From Candidatus Humimicrobium oleiphilum (GTDB lineage: Bacteria; Actinomycetota; Humimicrobiia; Humimicrobiales; Humimicrobiaceae): DNA of 64,000 nucleotides. Below the pieces are notes generated by a model, which had not been told where the DNA came from, ran no database searches, and saw nothing but the letters and a program-made list of their open reading frames with translations. Below, piece by piece: positions 1-8,562 of the stretch (the stretch's first letter is position 1; each line of letters begins with the position of its first letter). Both the position numbers and the translations under genes were made by a program. The DNA is taken from positions 19,694 through 83,693 of the forward strand of contig DBPS01000047.1 of assembly GCA_002304935.1 (NCBI GenBank). Direction: 5' to 3'.

Positions 1-869
1 TTGACATAATGCATGTCCATTATGCCATTCCGCATGCTGCATCAGCATTTCTTACAAAGAAAATACTTGGCAGAAATTCAGGCTTTAAATTTATAACTAC
101 TTTGCACGGAACGGATATTACCGTAGTAGGCAATCACCATTCTTTCTACAAACTGACTAAATTCTGTATTGAAAATAGTGACGCTATTAGCTGTGTTTCA
201 GATTATTTGAAAAATCTGACAGAAAAGACCTTTAAAATTGATAAGAAAATTGATGTAATATACAACTTTGTTGATACCAGAGTGTATAAAAAAGATTACA
301 GCAGTAAAGAAAATACGGGAATTGTAAAAAAAGATGAAACCGGCATAATACACATTTCAAATTTCAGGCCTGTAAAGAATATCAAAAATGTGATAGGGAT
401 TTTTAACAGGATAAGCAGGGAAGTTAAATCAAAATTACTGCTTGTCGGAGAAGGTCCTGATACTTCAGTTGCAAAAGAAATAGCCAGGAATCTGGACATA
501 GAAGAAAAAATTGTTTTTCTGGGTAGAAAAGATAATGTGATTCCGTTCTTAAACAGCTGCGACCTTTATCTTCTACCCTCAAAAAGTGAAAGTTTCGGAG
601 TTTCAGCACTGGAAGCCCTGAGCTGCGGGCTCCCAGTCATAGGCACTAATGTCGGAGGCCTTAATGAAGTAGTAGCACATGGACTTTGCGGATTTTTATA
701 TAGTCCTGATGATGTTGAAAAGATGTCTGTATCTGCAATAGAACTTTTAACAGACAAAACAAAATTTGAAAAATTTTCTTTAAATGCCAGAAAAAGGGCT
801 CTTGATTTTGATAGCAAAAAAATGATTCCGGCATATATAAAGCTTTATGAAAAAGTTATAAAAGAATAA
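1..869 (+). CDS. bshA: BshA-like glycosyltransferase, 5' end outside window
   Basis: This is the C-terminal three quarters of a GT-4 family glycosyltransferase. The reading frame is already open at base 3 and the first methionine (base 9) lies inside a conserved stretch (HVHYAIPHAASAF), so the true start is upstream of the window. The visible TTLHGTDITVVG motif, the SDAISCVSDYLK segment and the sugar-nucleotide site around LPSKSESFGVSALEALSCG match BshA. That enzyme joins GlcNAc from UDP-GlcNAc to L-malate, the first step of bacillithiol synthesis. No bshB or bshC is visible here; a related GT-4 enzyme with another acceptor remains possible. The stop is followed by an AT-rich gap with no clear terminator. 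Confidence 0.8.
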   Translation, partial: DIMHVHYAIPHAASAFLTKKILGRNSGFKFITTLHGTDITVVGNHHSFYKLTKFCIENSDAISCVSDYLKNLTEKTFKIDKKIDVIYNFVDTRVYKKDYSSKENTGIVKKDETGIIHISNFRPVKNIKNVIGIFNRISREVKSKLLLVGEGPDTSVAKEIARNLDIEEKIVFLGRKDNVIPFLNSCDLYLLPSKSESFGVSALEALSCGLPVIGTNVGGLNEVVAHGLCGFLYSPDDVEKMSVSAIELLTDKTKFEKFSLNARKRALDFDSKKMIPAYIKLYEKVIKE

Positions 870-1011
870 TGCATTTTTTATAGCAATTTTTATATAAAAA
901 AGAATATTTATATATTATAATTAATTTTGTATTTATTATTGCTTAAGAAAAATATAAAATAATATTAATTTTAACTTTTAAATTAAAAAAGTAATCCTTA
1001 AGGAGAGATAA

Positions 1012-2526
1012 ATGCCAAAAAAATATTTAAAGGTCCTTGTATTTGCATTAGTGTTCATACTGACCTTAAGCTTTACATCATTTTTAAATGCACAGGAAGA
1101 AGACAGCACAAGCGATCTTCCAAGTGATGTTGCAAATTATGAACCCACTGCTGCTGACAAAGTGCTGATGGTTCAGCCGGCAGTCTGCTATATAACATCA
1201 GTATTTTATGGTTATGTCCTTGATCCCTGGACCAACCAGTGGAGCGATTACTATTATGAAGCTTTTGGAGGGACCGGCTTTGTTGTAAATCCGGATACCG
1301 GTCATATAGTAACTGCAGGACATGTAATTGATATAAATGAGGCAGAATTTAAATATGATTTGATTTATTCTTATCTTATGGACACTTATGGAGATTTCGG
1401 AGAGCTTGATGGCTGGACAGATGCGGACTGGAACTGGGCTTATGAAAACATTAAAGTGGAAGGAAGCGAAGGACCTCCATACGACCTTGAAGTATATGTT
1501 CAGTTCAATACTGCAATAGCATCCGAGCCTCAGGGGCCAGGCAGAAGCTCTTATCTTAGGGCAGAAGTTGTAGCAAAGAGCCCTTTTGAGCAAAGGGATA
1601 TCGGAATATTAAGGATTACTCCTCAGACAGGAAGGAGCCTTTCAAGTGCACTTCTCGGGGATTCTTCAATGATAGAAGTCCAGGATGCTGTTACAATGAT
1701 AGGTTATCCATGGACCTCTGATATTGGCCAGGATAATCCCTTAAGCCCTACTGTTACCAACGGGACAGTCAGTGGAAAACAGATGGTCGGAGGAACTGAA
1801 TGGGTACAGATTCAGGGAGATGTAAGGCCAGGCAACAGTGGTGGCCCTGTTCTTGACAAGAATGGAAATGTCATCGGGATTGTATCTGCCGGGACTGATA
1901 ATACGAATAACTATATAAGGCCAAGTAATGATATAAAATCTTTTCTTAATGCTGAAAACAAACTCGGACTGGTTGACCAGGAGTGGAGAACAGGCCTGGC
2001 GATGTTCAGGCTTAAACATTTTAGCGAAGCAATCAAAAGGTTTGATGCTGTTCTTAATCTAAGCGCTGGACATTTGCTCGCACAGGAATACAAAGCCAAG
2101 GCACAGGCAAATATGGGGCAGGATGTTCCCCTGGCGGCAGATACAACTATGGCGTCAGTAACTGAAGAAACCACAGCGGTAGTTTCAGTTTCTGAAACAA
2201 CAGTACCTGTTGCTGCGCAGGAAACCGGTTTAAGCAAAAAAGTGTTATGGGGCATTATAGGTGGAGCAATAGGAGGCTTGATATTTATTGTACTTATAAT
2301 CGTTCTTATAATAATGCTTGCCAAAAGAGGAAGCCGCCCGCCTGTTCAGCAGCAGGCACCGTCTTATCAGCAGCCGGCACAGCCACAGCAGGTAACAAGT
2401 AATGCGGAAAATATTGAAAAGACCAAAAGTGATGAAGAAGAAAAACTGAATTTCTGTCCAAACTGTGGAGCCAAAGTTGATGATGAACAGGTATTTTGTG
2501 CAAAGTGCGGTAATAAACTGAAATAA
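1012..2526 (+). CDS. Secreted trypsin-like serine protease with TPR-like segment, C-terminal TM helix and zinc ribbon
   Basis: The 504-residue protein starts with a signal peptide (residues 1-28, ending LNAQEE) behind a good AAGGAGAG ribosome site. A DegP/trypsin-like domain follows: His104 (TAGHVID), Asp196 (QRDIGIL) and Ser276 (GNSGGPV) form the expected triad. Residues about 325-370 look like one TPR-type helix pair. A Thr/Val-rich linker, a TM helix (about 411-437), a Pro/Gln-rich stretch and a CxxC...CxxC zinc ribbon (Cys482, 485, 496, 499) complete it. Predicted topology puts the protease outside and the ribbon in the cytoplasm. There is no PDZ domain. Substrate is unknown. It is followed by a strong terminator, so it is probably expressed alone or with bshA. 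Confidence 0.85.
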   Translation: MPKKYLKVLVFALVFILTLSFTSFLNAQEEDSTSDLPSDVANYEPTAADKVLMVQPAVCYITSVFYGYVLDPWTNQWSDYYYEAFGGTGFVVNPDTGHIVTAGHVIDINEAEFKYDLIYSYLMDTYGDFGELDGWTDADWNWAYENIKVEGSEGPPYDLEVYVQFNTAIASEPQGPGRSSYLRAEVVAKSPFEQRDIGILRITPQTGRSLSSALLGDSSMIEVQDAVTMIGYPWTSDIGQDNPLSPTVTNGTVSGKQMVGGTEWVQIQGDVRPGNSGGPVLDKNGNVIGIVSAGTDNTNNYIRPSNDIKSFLNAENKLGLVDQEWRTGLAMFRLKHFSEAIKRFDAVLNLSAGHLLAQEYKAKAQANMGQDVPLAADTTMASVTEETTAVVSVSETTVPVAAQETGLSKKVLWGIIGGAIGGLIFIVLIIVLIIMLAKRGSRPPVQQQAPSYQQPAQPQQVTSNAENIEKTKSDEEEKLNFCPNCGAKVDDEQVFCAKCGNKLK

Positions 2527-2575
2527 AATAATCTGATCAATATGATCATATTATAAAATTAAATAGATATTTCAT

Positions 2576-2620
2576 GAAACAGGCATGGATTTTTTCAGAT
2601 TCATGCCTGTTTCTTTTTTT
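2576..2620 (+). terminator. Rho-independent terminator after the protease gene
   Basis: A 12-bp perfect stem (2576-2587 with 2602-2613), extendable by a G-U and an A-U pair, is followed by seven T residues. It separates the protease gene from the branched-chain amino-acid operon. Confidence 0.9.
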
Positions 2621-2641
2621 AAAAAATACATTATTAAAATA

Positions 2642-2670
2642 TTGTATTAATGATTTATCTGTGTTAAAAT
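2642..2670 (+). promoter_or_regulatory. Candidate promoter of the ilv-leu operon
   Basis: TTGTAT (2642-2647) is separated by 17 bp from TAAAAT (2665-2670). The -10 is preceded by TGT, giving an extended -10 element. Transcription would start near 2677, about 28 nt before the leader-peptide ATG and about 320 nt before ilvD. Confidence 0.5.
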
Positions 2671-2704
2671 TTTTCATCAAATATTTTACAGAAATGAGAA
2701 TAAA

Positions 2705-2833
2705 ATGTCTTTTTATAAAAATAATTTAGTGCATGCAAGACAAACATTCCGCTTCAAGGAATTATCAGTTCTCATTTCAAATATAATTAATCTCCTCGTC
2801 ATTATTATCCTCCTCGTGGGTGTTTTATCCTAA
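2705..2833 (+). CDS. Branched-chain amino-acid leader peptide (attenuator peptide), 42 aa
   Basis: An open frame from ATG 2705 to TAA 2831 encodes 42 residues. The last 17 codons are almost only Ile, Leu and Val: they read IINLLVIIILLVGVLS. Thirteen of the last 16 residues are Ile, Leu or Val. Four of the leucines use CTC (2792-2797 and 2810-2815), a codon that looks uncommon in the neighbouring genes, as expected for a stalling sensor. It lies between a terminator and ilvD and points the same way as the operon. The ribosome site (GAAATGAGA) is weak. This composition is the hallmark of ilv/leu leader peptides, where ribosome stalling reports charged-tRNA supply. I infer that role here; the frame itself is directly visible. 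Confidence 0.82.
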   Translation: MSFYKNNLVHARQTFRFKELSVLISNIINLLVIIILLVGVLS

Positions 2834-2997
2834 ATTACGGATAACTGGACCTGCCTGGAGAATATTTTAGTTTTTTCTTTTTTTATCCGTAAAAATAATC
2901 GCTTTGTTTGAGGTTTTTTGTTTTTTTATTTTCATATAAAATACTAAAAAGGTAGAATAAAAATAAAATTTTTTAAATTTAAATATATCAGGAGGAT
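2825..2997 (+). promoter_or_regulatory. Attenuator region between leader peptide and ilvD
   Basis: GGATAA (2839-2844) can pair with TTATCC overlapping the end of the leader frame (2825-2830). Alternatively, as part of TTACGGATAA (2835-2844), it can form ten pairs with TTATCCGTAA (2883-2892). These two structures exclude each other. T-rich runs lie at 2871-2884 and 2913-2927, but I see no classical GC-rich terminator stem directly before them. The ilvD ribosome site AGGAGGAT (2990-2997) is also fully complementary to ATCCTCCT (2807-2814) inside the leader's Ile/Leu codons. Regulation could therefore be transcriptional or translational. No T-box signature was seen. Confidence 0.5.
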
Positions 2998-2999
2998 TA

Positions 3000-4658
3000 A
3001 TGAGAAGTGATTTAATGAAAGATGGAATTGCGAGGCTTCCTCATCGCTCGATTTTCAGAGCCCTCGGGCTTACAGGGGAAGAAATCAAAAGACCTATAAT
3101 AGGAATAGCCAATTCTTTTAATGAGCTTATTCCGGGACACATGCATTTAAATTCAATAGTAGATGCTGTAAAAGCTGGTGTAAGGATTGCAGGCGGGACC
3201 CCTATGGAATTCTGTACAATAGGTGTATGCGACGGTGTTGCAATGAATCATCCCGGCATGAAATACTCACTTGCGTCAAGGGAGCTGATTGCAGATAGTA
3301 TAGAATCTGTTTGTATGGCACATCCTTTTGATGCAGTTGTTTTCGTACCAAATTGTGACAAAATAATCCCCGGGATGCTGATGGCAGCATTAAGATTAAA
3401 TATCCCTTCGATAGTTGTAAGCGGCGGTCCGATGCTTACCGGAAGATATAAAGATAATGACATTGATTACAGTACCTGTTATGAAGCAATAGGCAAATTC
3501 AGCAAAGGTGAATATTCAAATCAGGATATTGAGTCAATTGAAGAAGAAGCTTGTCCTTCATGCGGAAGCTGCTCAGGGATGTTTACAGCAAATACCATGA
3601 ATTGTCTTACTGAGGCAATAGGCATGGCTCTTCCTGGAAACGGAACAGTTCCTGCTGTTTATTCAAAAAGAATAAGGCTGGCTAAAGAGGCTGGCATGCA
3701 GATAATGAAAATTTTAAGCAGGGATATAAAACCCAGGGATATTGTTAATACAAAATCCATTAAAAACGCAATAGCTGTCGATGTGGCACTGGGAGGTTCA
3801 ACAAATACTGTCCTGCATCTTGCAGCGATTGCACATGAAGCAAAAGTTGATTTTCCTCTGGAGATGATAAATGAGATAAGCGCCAGGACTCCTAATCTGT
3901 GCAGGCTGAGCCCTGCCGGCCCATATCATATTTACGATCTTTATATGGCAGGAGGGATTCAGGCAGTTATGAATGAGCTGTATAAAAATTCATTGATCGA
4001 AGGAGATGCACTTAGCGTTACCTGCAGTAGTATATCAGACAGCATAAAAAAATCAGAAATACTTGATAGGTCTGTAATTAAAACAATTGATAATCCTTAT
4101 TCTCACGATGGCGGATTAAAGGTATTGTTCGGCAATATTGCCCCTGAAGGCTGTATTGTAAAAAAATCAGCTGTAGATCCTTCAATGTATCAGCATAAAG
4201 GACCTGCGAGGGTTTTTAATTCAGAAGAAGAAGCAGTTCAGGCAATAATCGGGCAGAGGATAAAGCCAAAAGATGTAGTCGTCATTAAGTATGAAGGACC
4301 AAAAGGCGGGCCCGGAATGCGCGAAATGCTTGCTCCGACATCTGCAGTTGCAGGAATAGGACTTGACAAAGAAGTAGCATTGATTACTGATGGAAGGTTT
4401 TCGGGTGCAACAAGAGGTGCTTCAATAGGCCATGTATCCCCTGAAGCAATGTCCGGAGGGCCATTTGCAATAATCCAGGATGGTGACATTATTGAAATTG
4501 ATATAATTAATAATAAAATCAATGTTTGTCTGGATGATAATGAAATCAAATCAAGGCTTGGAAAATGGAAAGCTCCTGAACCAAAAATAAAAGAAGGATA
4601 TATCGGCAGATATTCAAGAATGGTAACTTCAGCATCAAGAGGGGCTGTTCTTGAATAA
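3000..4658 (+). CDS. ilvD: Dihydroxy-acid dehydratase
   Basis: IlvD removes water from 2,3-dihydroxy-isovalerate and 2,3-dihydroxy-3-methylvalerate, the penultimate step of valine and isoleucine synthesis. The 552-residue length fits the family. Fe-S cluster cysteines are visible at Cys119 ([10 protein letters not shown]) and in the [11 protein letters not shown] motif (Cys185-191). The N-terminal motif is PGHMHL, as in the oxygen-sensitive E. coli type, rather than the PCN seen in many [2Fe-2S] enzymes. The start follows a strong AGGAGG site with a four-base spacer. It is the first structural gene after the leader peptide and heads the operon; ilvB follows after 32 bases. Confidence 0.95.
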   Translation: MRSDLMKDGIARLPHRSIFRALGLTGEEIKRPIIGIANSFNELIPGHMHLNSIVDAVKAGVRIAGGTPMEFCTIGVCDGVAMNHPGMKYSLASRELIADSIESVCMAHPFDAVVFVPNCDKIIPGMLMAALRLNIPSIVVSGGPMLTGRYKDNDIDYSTCYEAIGKFSKGEYSNQDIESIEEEACPSCGSCSGMFTANTMNCLTEAIGMALPGNGTVPAVYSKRIRLAKEAGMQIMKILSRDIKPRDIVNTKSIKNAIAVDVALGGSTNTVLHLAAIAHEAKVDFPLEMINEISARTPNLCRLSPAGPYHIYDLYMAGGIQAVMNELYKNSLIEGDALSVTCSSISDSIKKSEILDRSVIKTIDNPYSHDGGLKVLFGNIAPEGCIVKKSAVDPSMYQHKGPARVFNSEEEAVQAIIGQRIKPKDVVVIKYEGPKGGPGMREMLAPTSAVAGIGLDKEVALITDGRFSGATRGASIGHVSPEAMSGGPFAIIQDGDIIEIDIINNKINVCLDDNEIKSRLGKWKAPEPKIKEGYIGRYSRMVTSASRGAVLE

Positions 4659-4690
4659 TATTTGAAAAAAACTATAGTGAGGTTGATATT

Positions 4691-6400
4691 ATGAGTAAAA
4701 TAAGCGGTTCAAAAATGCTTTTAAAATGTTTGAGAGAAGAAGGAGTTGAATATATTTTTGGCTACCCAGGCGGGAAAGTCATACCGATTTATGATGCCAT
4801 ATATGATGAAAAAAAAATAAAGCACATTCTTGTCAGGCATGAACAATGTGCTGCCCATGCTGCGGACGGGTATGCAAGAGCAACTGGCAGAACAGGTGTA
4901 TGTATGGCTACTTCAGGTCCTGGCGGGACTAATCTGATAACAGGAATAGCCAATGCATACATGGATTCAATACCTATTGTTGCAATTACCGGACAGGTTT
5001 CAACTGGTGAGATAGGTACTGATTCATTTCAGGAAGCAGACATAACAGGTATTACTTCTCCGATAACCAAACATAATTATCTTGTTAAAAATGTCAGAGA
5101 CCTTCCTGCAACAGTAAAAGAAGCTTTTTATATTGCTTCTACCGGCAGGCCGGGTCCGGTTCTTATTGATATCCCGATCGATGTTCAGAATGCCCTTATT
5201 GATGAAAACACCAAAGCTGAAATTAATTTACCGGGATATAAGCCTACTATCAAAGGTCATTTAAAACAGATAAAAGAAGCAGCACTGAAGATCTATAATA
5301 GCAGCAGGCCTGTTATTTTTTCAGGAGGAGGAGTTGTTTCCTCAGGTGCTCACAAAGAATTAACAGAATTTGCAAGACTTTCCAGAATTCCTGTACTTAC
5401 TTCTCTGCTTGGAAAAGGTTCATTTCCTGAAAATGATGAGTTGTCGCTGATGATGGCAGGGATGCATGGAACAAAATTTGCAAATCTTGCTCTTACAGAG
5501 ACAACCCTTATCATAGGGATAGGAGTAAGATTTGACGACAGGGTAACTGGAAAATTAAGCGAATTTGCAAAAAATGCTGAAATAATCCACATAGATATTG
5601 ATCCTGCCGAAATTGGAAAAAATGTAAAAGTAAAAATCCCTATTGTGGGGGACGCAAAAAATGTACTATCTGATCTTATAAAAGAATATAGGATTATTCG
5701 CGATGAAAAGGGTGACGCCCCAAGACAGGAATGGATCGATATTATTCGTAAATGGAAAGAAGATTATCCTGTTTCTTATTTTACCGATACTGATTCTTTG
5801 AAACCAGGATATATTATAGAAAAGCTGCATGAAATTGTTAAAGATAATGCTATTATCTGTACAGAAGTAGGGCAGAATCAGATGTGGGCAGCCCAGTTTT
5901 TCAAATGCAGCAGACCAAGGACTTTTATTTCTTCAGGAGGCCTGGGAACAATGGGTTACGGTTTTCCGTCATCTATAGGAGCGCAGTTCGGCTGTCCTGA
6001 CAAACTGGTTTTTGACATTGCCGGTGATGGAAGTATCCAGATGGTATCACATGAATTTGCCACAGCAGTTGTAAATAAACTTCCGATAAAAATAATACTT
6101 CTAAATAATGGTAATCTTGGAATGGTTAAACAATGGCAGGAACTTTTTTATAATAAAAGATATTCCGAGACACTGGTCAGGGATTGTGTTGATTTTGTCA
6201 AACTTGTTGAAGCCTATGGAGGAGTCGGAATAAGGGTAAAGAAAAAAGAAGATGTCGAAAAAGCAATAAAAGAGGCTATAAACATTAAAAACCTTGTACT
6301 GATTGATTTTCATATTGATCCGGATGAAAATGTTTTTCCTATGGTTGCCCCGGGAGCTCCTATTAGTGAAATGATGGTGCTTGGAAAGGAGAAAAAATGA
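4691..6400 (+). CDS. ilvB: Acetolactate synthase, large (catalytic) subunit
   Basis: A ThDP-dependent enzyme that condenses two pyruvates to acetolactate, or pyruvate with 2-oxobutanoate to acetohydroxybutyrate. The 569-residue protein has the catalytic Glu51 (VRHEQCAAHAADG), the FAD-domain motif RFDDRVTGK, and the ThDP/Mg motif beginning GDGSIQM and ending LNNGNLGMVKQWQ. Its stop overlaps the start of ilvN by four bases, which indicates translational coupling of the two subunits. Confidence 0.95.
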   Translation: MSKISGSKMLLKCLREEGVEYIFGYPGGKVIPIYDAIYDEKKIKHILVRHEQCAAHAADGYARATGRTGVCMATSGPGGTNLITGIANAYMDSIPIVAITGQVSTGEIGTDSFQEADITGITSPITKHNYLVKNVRDLPATVKEAFYIASTGRPGPVLIDIPIDVQNALIDENTKAEINLPGYKPTIKGHLKQIKEAALKIYNSSRPVIFSGGGVVSSGAHKELTEFARLSRIPVLTSLLGKGSFPENDELSLMMAGMHGTKFANLALTETTLIIGIGVRFDDRVTGKLSEFAKNAEIIHIDIDPAEIGKNVKVKIPIVGDAKNVLSDLIKEYRIIRDEKGDAPRQEWIDIIRKWKEDYPVSYFTDTDSLKPGYIIEKLHEIVKDNAIICTEVGQNQMWAAQFFKCSRPRTFISSGGLGTMGYGFPSSIGAQFGCPDKLVFDIAGDGSIQMVSHEFATAVVNKLPIKIILLNNGNLGMVKQWQELFYNKRYSETLVRDCVDFVKLVEAYGGVGIRVKKKEDVEKAIKEAINIKNLVLIDFHIDPDENVFPMVAPGAPISEMMVLGKEKK

Positions 6401-6879
6401 ATCATATAATATCGGTAATGGTTGAAAACAAATCAGGAGTACTTGCAAAAATAGCTGCACTTTTCAGCAGGAGAGGCTTTAATATTGAAAGTCTTGCTGT
6501 AGGAACTACTGATGATGAAAAGGTTTCCAGAATAACCATAGTTGTTAATTCTGATGAATCCAGTATTGAGCAGATAACCAAACAGCTACACAAGCTGATA
6601 AATGTTATAAAGATACAGAAATTGCTGCCAGAGCATTCTGTCCAGAGAGAACTGGTACTTATAAAAGTAAACACAGAAAATAAAAGCAGGGCTGAAATAC
6701 TTGAAATCGGCAATATTTTCCGTGCCAATGTTGTGGATGTTACAAAAGGGACTATAATGTTGGAACTAACCGGGAATTCTTCCAAGATAAGTGCTTTTGA
6801 AGAACTGTTAAAACCTTATGGGATCCTTGAGTTTGTCAGAACAGGTATGATTGCCTGTTCCAGAGGAAAAAAATATTAA
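6397..6879 (+). CDS. ilvN: Acetolactate synthase, small (regulatory) subunit
   Basis: The 160-residue protein has an N-terminal ACT domain (HIISVMVENKSGVLAKIAAL, then FSRRGFNIESLAVG) and the C-terminal IlvH-like half ending MIACSRGKKY. Its role is to activate IlvB and confer valine feedback inhibition. The AAAGGAG site lies inside the end of ilvB, and ATGA overlaps the ilvB stop. In many bacteria ilvC follows next; here a SerA-like gene does. Confidence 0.95.
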   Translation: MNHIISVMVENKSGVLAKIAALFSRRGFNIESLAVGTTDDEKVSRITIVVNSDESSIEQITKQLHKLINVIKIQKLLPEHSVQRELVLIKVNTENKSRAEILEIGNIFRANVVDVTKGTIMLELTGNSSKISAFEELLKPYGILEFVRTGMIACSRGKKY

Positions 6880-6908
6880 TAACTTTAAAAAAAAGACAAG
6901 GAAAAGAG

Positions 6909-8504
6909 ATGTCTTTTAATGAAAAAATATTAATAACTGAAGAAATAAGCAGACAGGCAGCAGAATCTTTAAAAAAAGATTTTACTGTTGATGTAAAAAA
7001 GGGACTATCCGGCAGGGATCTGGTTGAAGAGATAAAGAAATATGATGCGCTGATAGTAAAAAATACTACAAAAGTAGATGCAGAAGTAATCAAAAATGCT
7101 GAAAACCTGAAAGTCATAGCAAAGGCAGGAGCTGGCATAGATAATATCGATATCAAATCTGCTTCCAGAAAAGGTATTTATGTAGTTAATTCAGTTTCAA
7201 GCAATCTTGTTTCTGCTGCTGAACTTGCAATTGCCCTTATGATGGTCTGCGCCAAGAAAATAAATATTGCCTGCAGAGCAGCATCAGTGAAAAAAAATAT
7301 AGATAGAATAAAACTAAAAGGAATAGAAATCGAAGGCAAAATTCTTGGAATAGTAGGTCTGGGAAAGACAGGATACCTGGTCGCCAAAAAAGCATTTGCC
7401 ATGGGTATGGAAGTTTATGCTTTTGATCCTTATGTCCTGGATGATAAATTCTGGCAGCTTGGTATAAAAAGAAAAGACAATCTGGAAGACCTGTTCAGAA
7501 TATCTGATTTTATTTCTATCCATCTTCCAAAAACAAAAGAGACCGCAGGTTTGATTGATAAGAAATTATTTGATTGTATGAAAAGTGAATCTGTGATTAT
7601 AAGTCTTTCAAAAAAAGGTATTATAGTTGATGATGATTTATATGATGCCATTAAAGAAAAAAAGATCGCTGCAGCTGCAATCGATCTTTCTGAAGCAGAT
7701 TATCTTAAAGATTCAAAACTGTCTGAACTGGAAGAAGTCATAATTACTCCCCACTTAAGCGGTTCCACTCTGGATGCTCAGGAAAAAGCAGCGTTTGAAA
7801 TAAGCAGGCAGGTCCAGGAAATCCTGAATGGAAAAATCCCAGGGAATGCAATAAATCTTCCTTTGTTTAACCAGGAGATAATAGAACAGTCTTATCCTTT
7901 TTATGAGTTGTGCAATAATCTGGGTTCTATTTTTGCGCAATTTTTTGAAGGAGATCTGGAAGCAATAGAGATAATCTATAATGGCAAAGTTGCGCAGCTG
8001 AAAACAGGTTTTCTAACGACAGTAATTCTTTCAAAAATACTTGAAATTAAAACTAATGAAAGAGTCAATATTGCCAATGCCCATATGATATGTGAAGAAA
8101 AAAAATTAAAGATAAAAGAGACAAAAGATACAACAACCGAGGATTTTATAAATCTTATAAAGGTCAGAGGCAGGGTTGATGACTATTCAGTGACTTTGTC
8201 TGGTACTGTCACAGGAATGAAAAATGTTCCAAGGTTCATAGCTATTGATAAGTTTGAAATAGACATGGTGCCCTCAAAGCATATGGCTTTCTTGAGATAT
8301 AAGGATATCCCGGGACAGATAGGCAGGATAGGAACTGCTTTTGGAAAATTAGGTGTGAATATTGCAGCAATGCATGTAGGAAGAAAGGTTGTGAGCGGAG
8401 AAGCCCTTATGGGCTTAAATCTCGATTGTGAAGTAACAGATGAAATTCTTGCAAAATTTAAACATTTATCAGGTTTCAAAGATATAAGAATAATAAACCT
8501 ATAA
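6909..8504 (+). CDS. serA: SerA-like D-3-phosphoglycerate dehydrogenase, long form with altered catalytic region
   Basis: The 531-residue protein has the long PGDH architecture: substrate/NAD domains (1-315), an intervening ASB-like domain, and a C-terminal ACT domain (about 455-531). The dinucleotide motif GLGKTG (150-155), GAGIDNID (74-81) and catalytic His282 (TPHLSGST) with Glu262 are present. However, the conserved ARGG motif reads SKKG: by alignment with remembered PGDH sequences the catalytic Arg is Lys235. The RSAT substrate motif reads KNTT (Lys51). Its place between ilvN and leuA is unusual. Phosphoglycerate oxidation for serine is the default call, but a different 2-hydroxyacid substrate is possible. 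Confidence 0.75.
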   Translation: MSFNEKILITEEISRQAAESLKKDFTVDVKKGLSGRDLVEEIKKYDALIVKNTTKVDAEVIKNAENLKVIAKAGAGIDNIDIKSASRKGIYVVNSVSSNLVSAAELAIALMMVCAKKINIACRAASVKKNIDRIKLKGIEIEGKILGIVGLGKTGYLVAKKAFAMGMEVYAFDPYVLDDKFWQLGIKRKDNLEDLFRISDFISIHLPKTKETAGLIDKKLFDCMKSESVIISLSKKGIIVDDDLYDAIKEKKIAAAAIDLSEADYLKDSKLSELEEVIITPHLSGSTLDAQEKAAFEISRQVQEILNGKIPGNAINLPLFNQEIIEQSYPFYELCNNLGSIFAQFFEGDLEAIEIIYNGKVAQLKTGFLTTVILSKILEIKTNERVNIANAHMICEEKKLKIKETKDTTTEDFINLIKVRGRVDDYSVTLSGTVTGMKNVPRFIAIDKFEIDMVPSKHMAFLRYKDIPGQIGRIGTAFGKLGVNIAAMHVGRKVVSGEALMGLNLDCEVTDEILAKFKHLSGFKDIRIINL

Positions 8505-8562
8505 AAAATATAATTAAAATATAAGAAAATTTTTTAAAAATTTAAACTGAAAGAAGTGAAAA

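Noticed and set aside
2600..3000. T-box riboswitch upstream of ilvD
   Set aside because: T-boxes often control such operons, but the conserved AGGGTGGNACCGCG core is not present, whereas the Leu/Ile/Val leader frame is.
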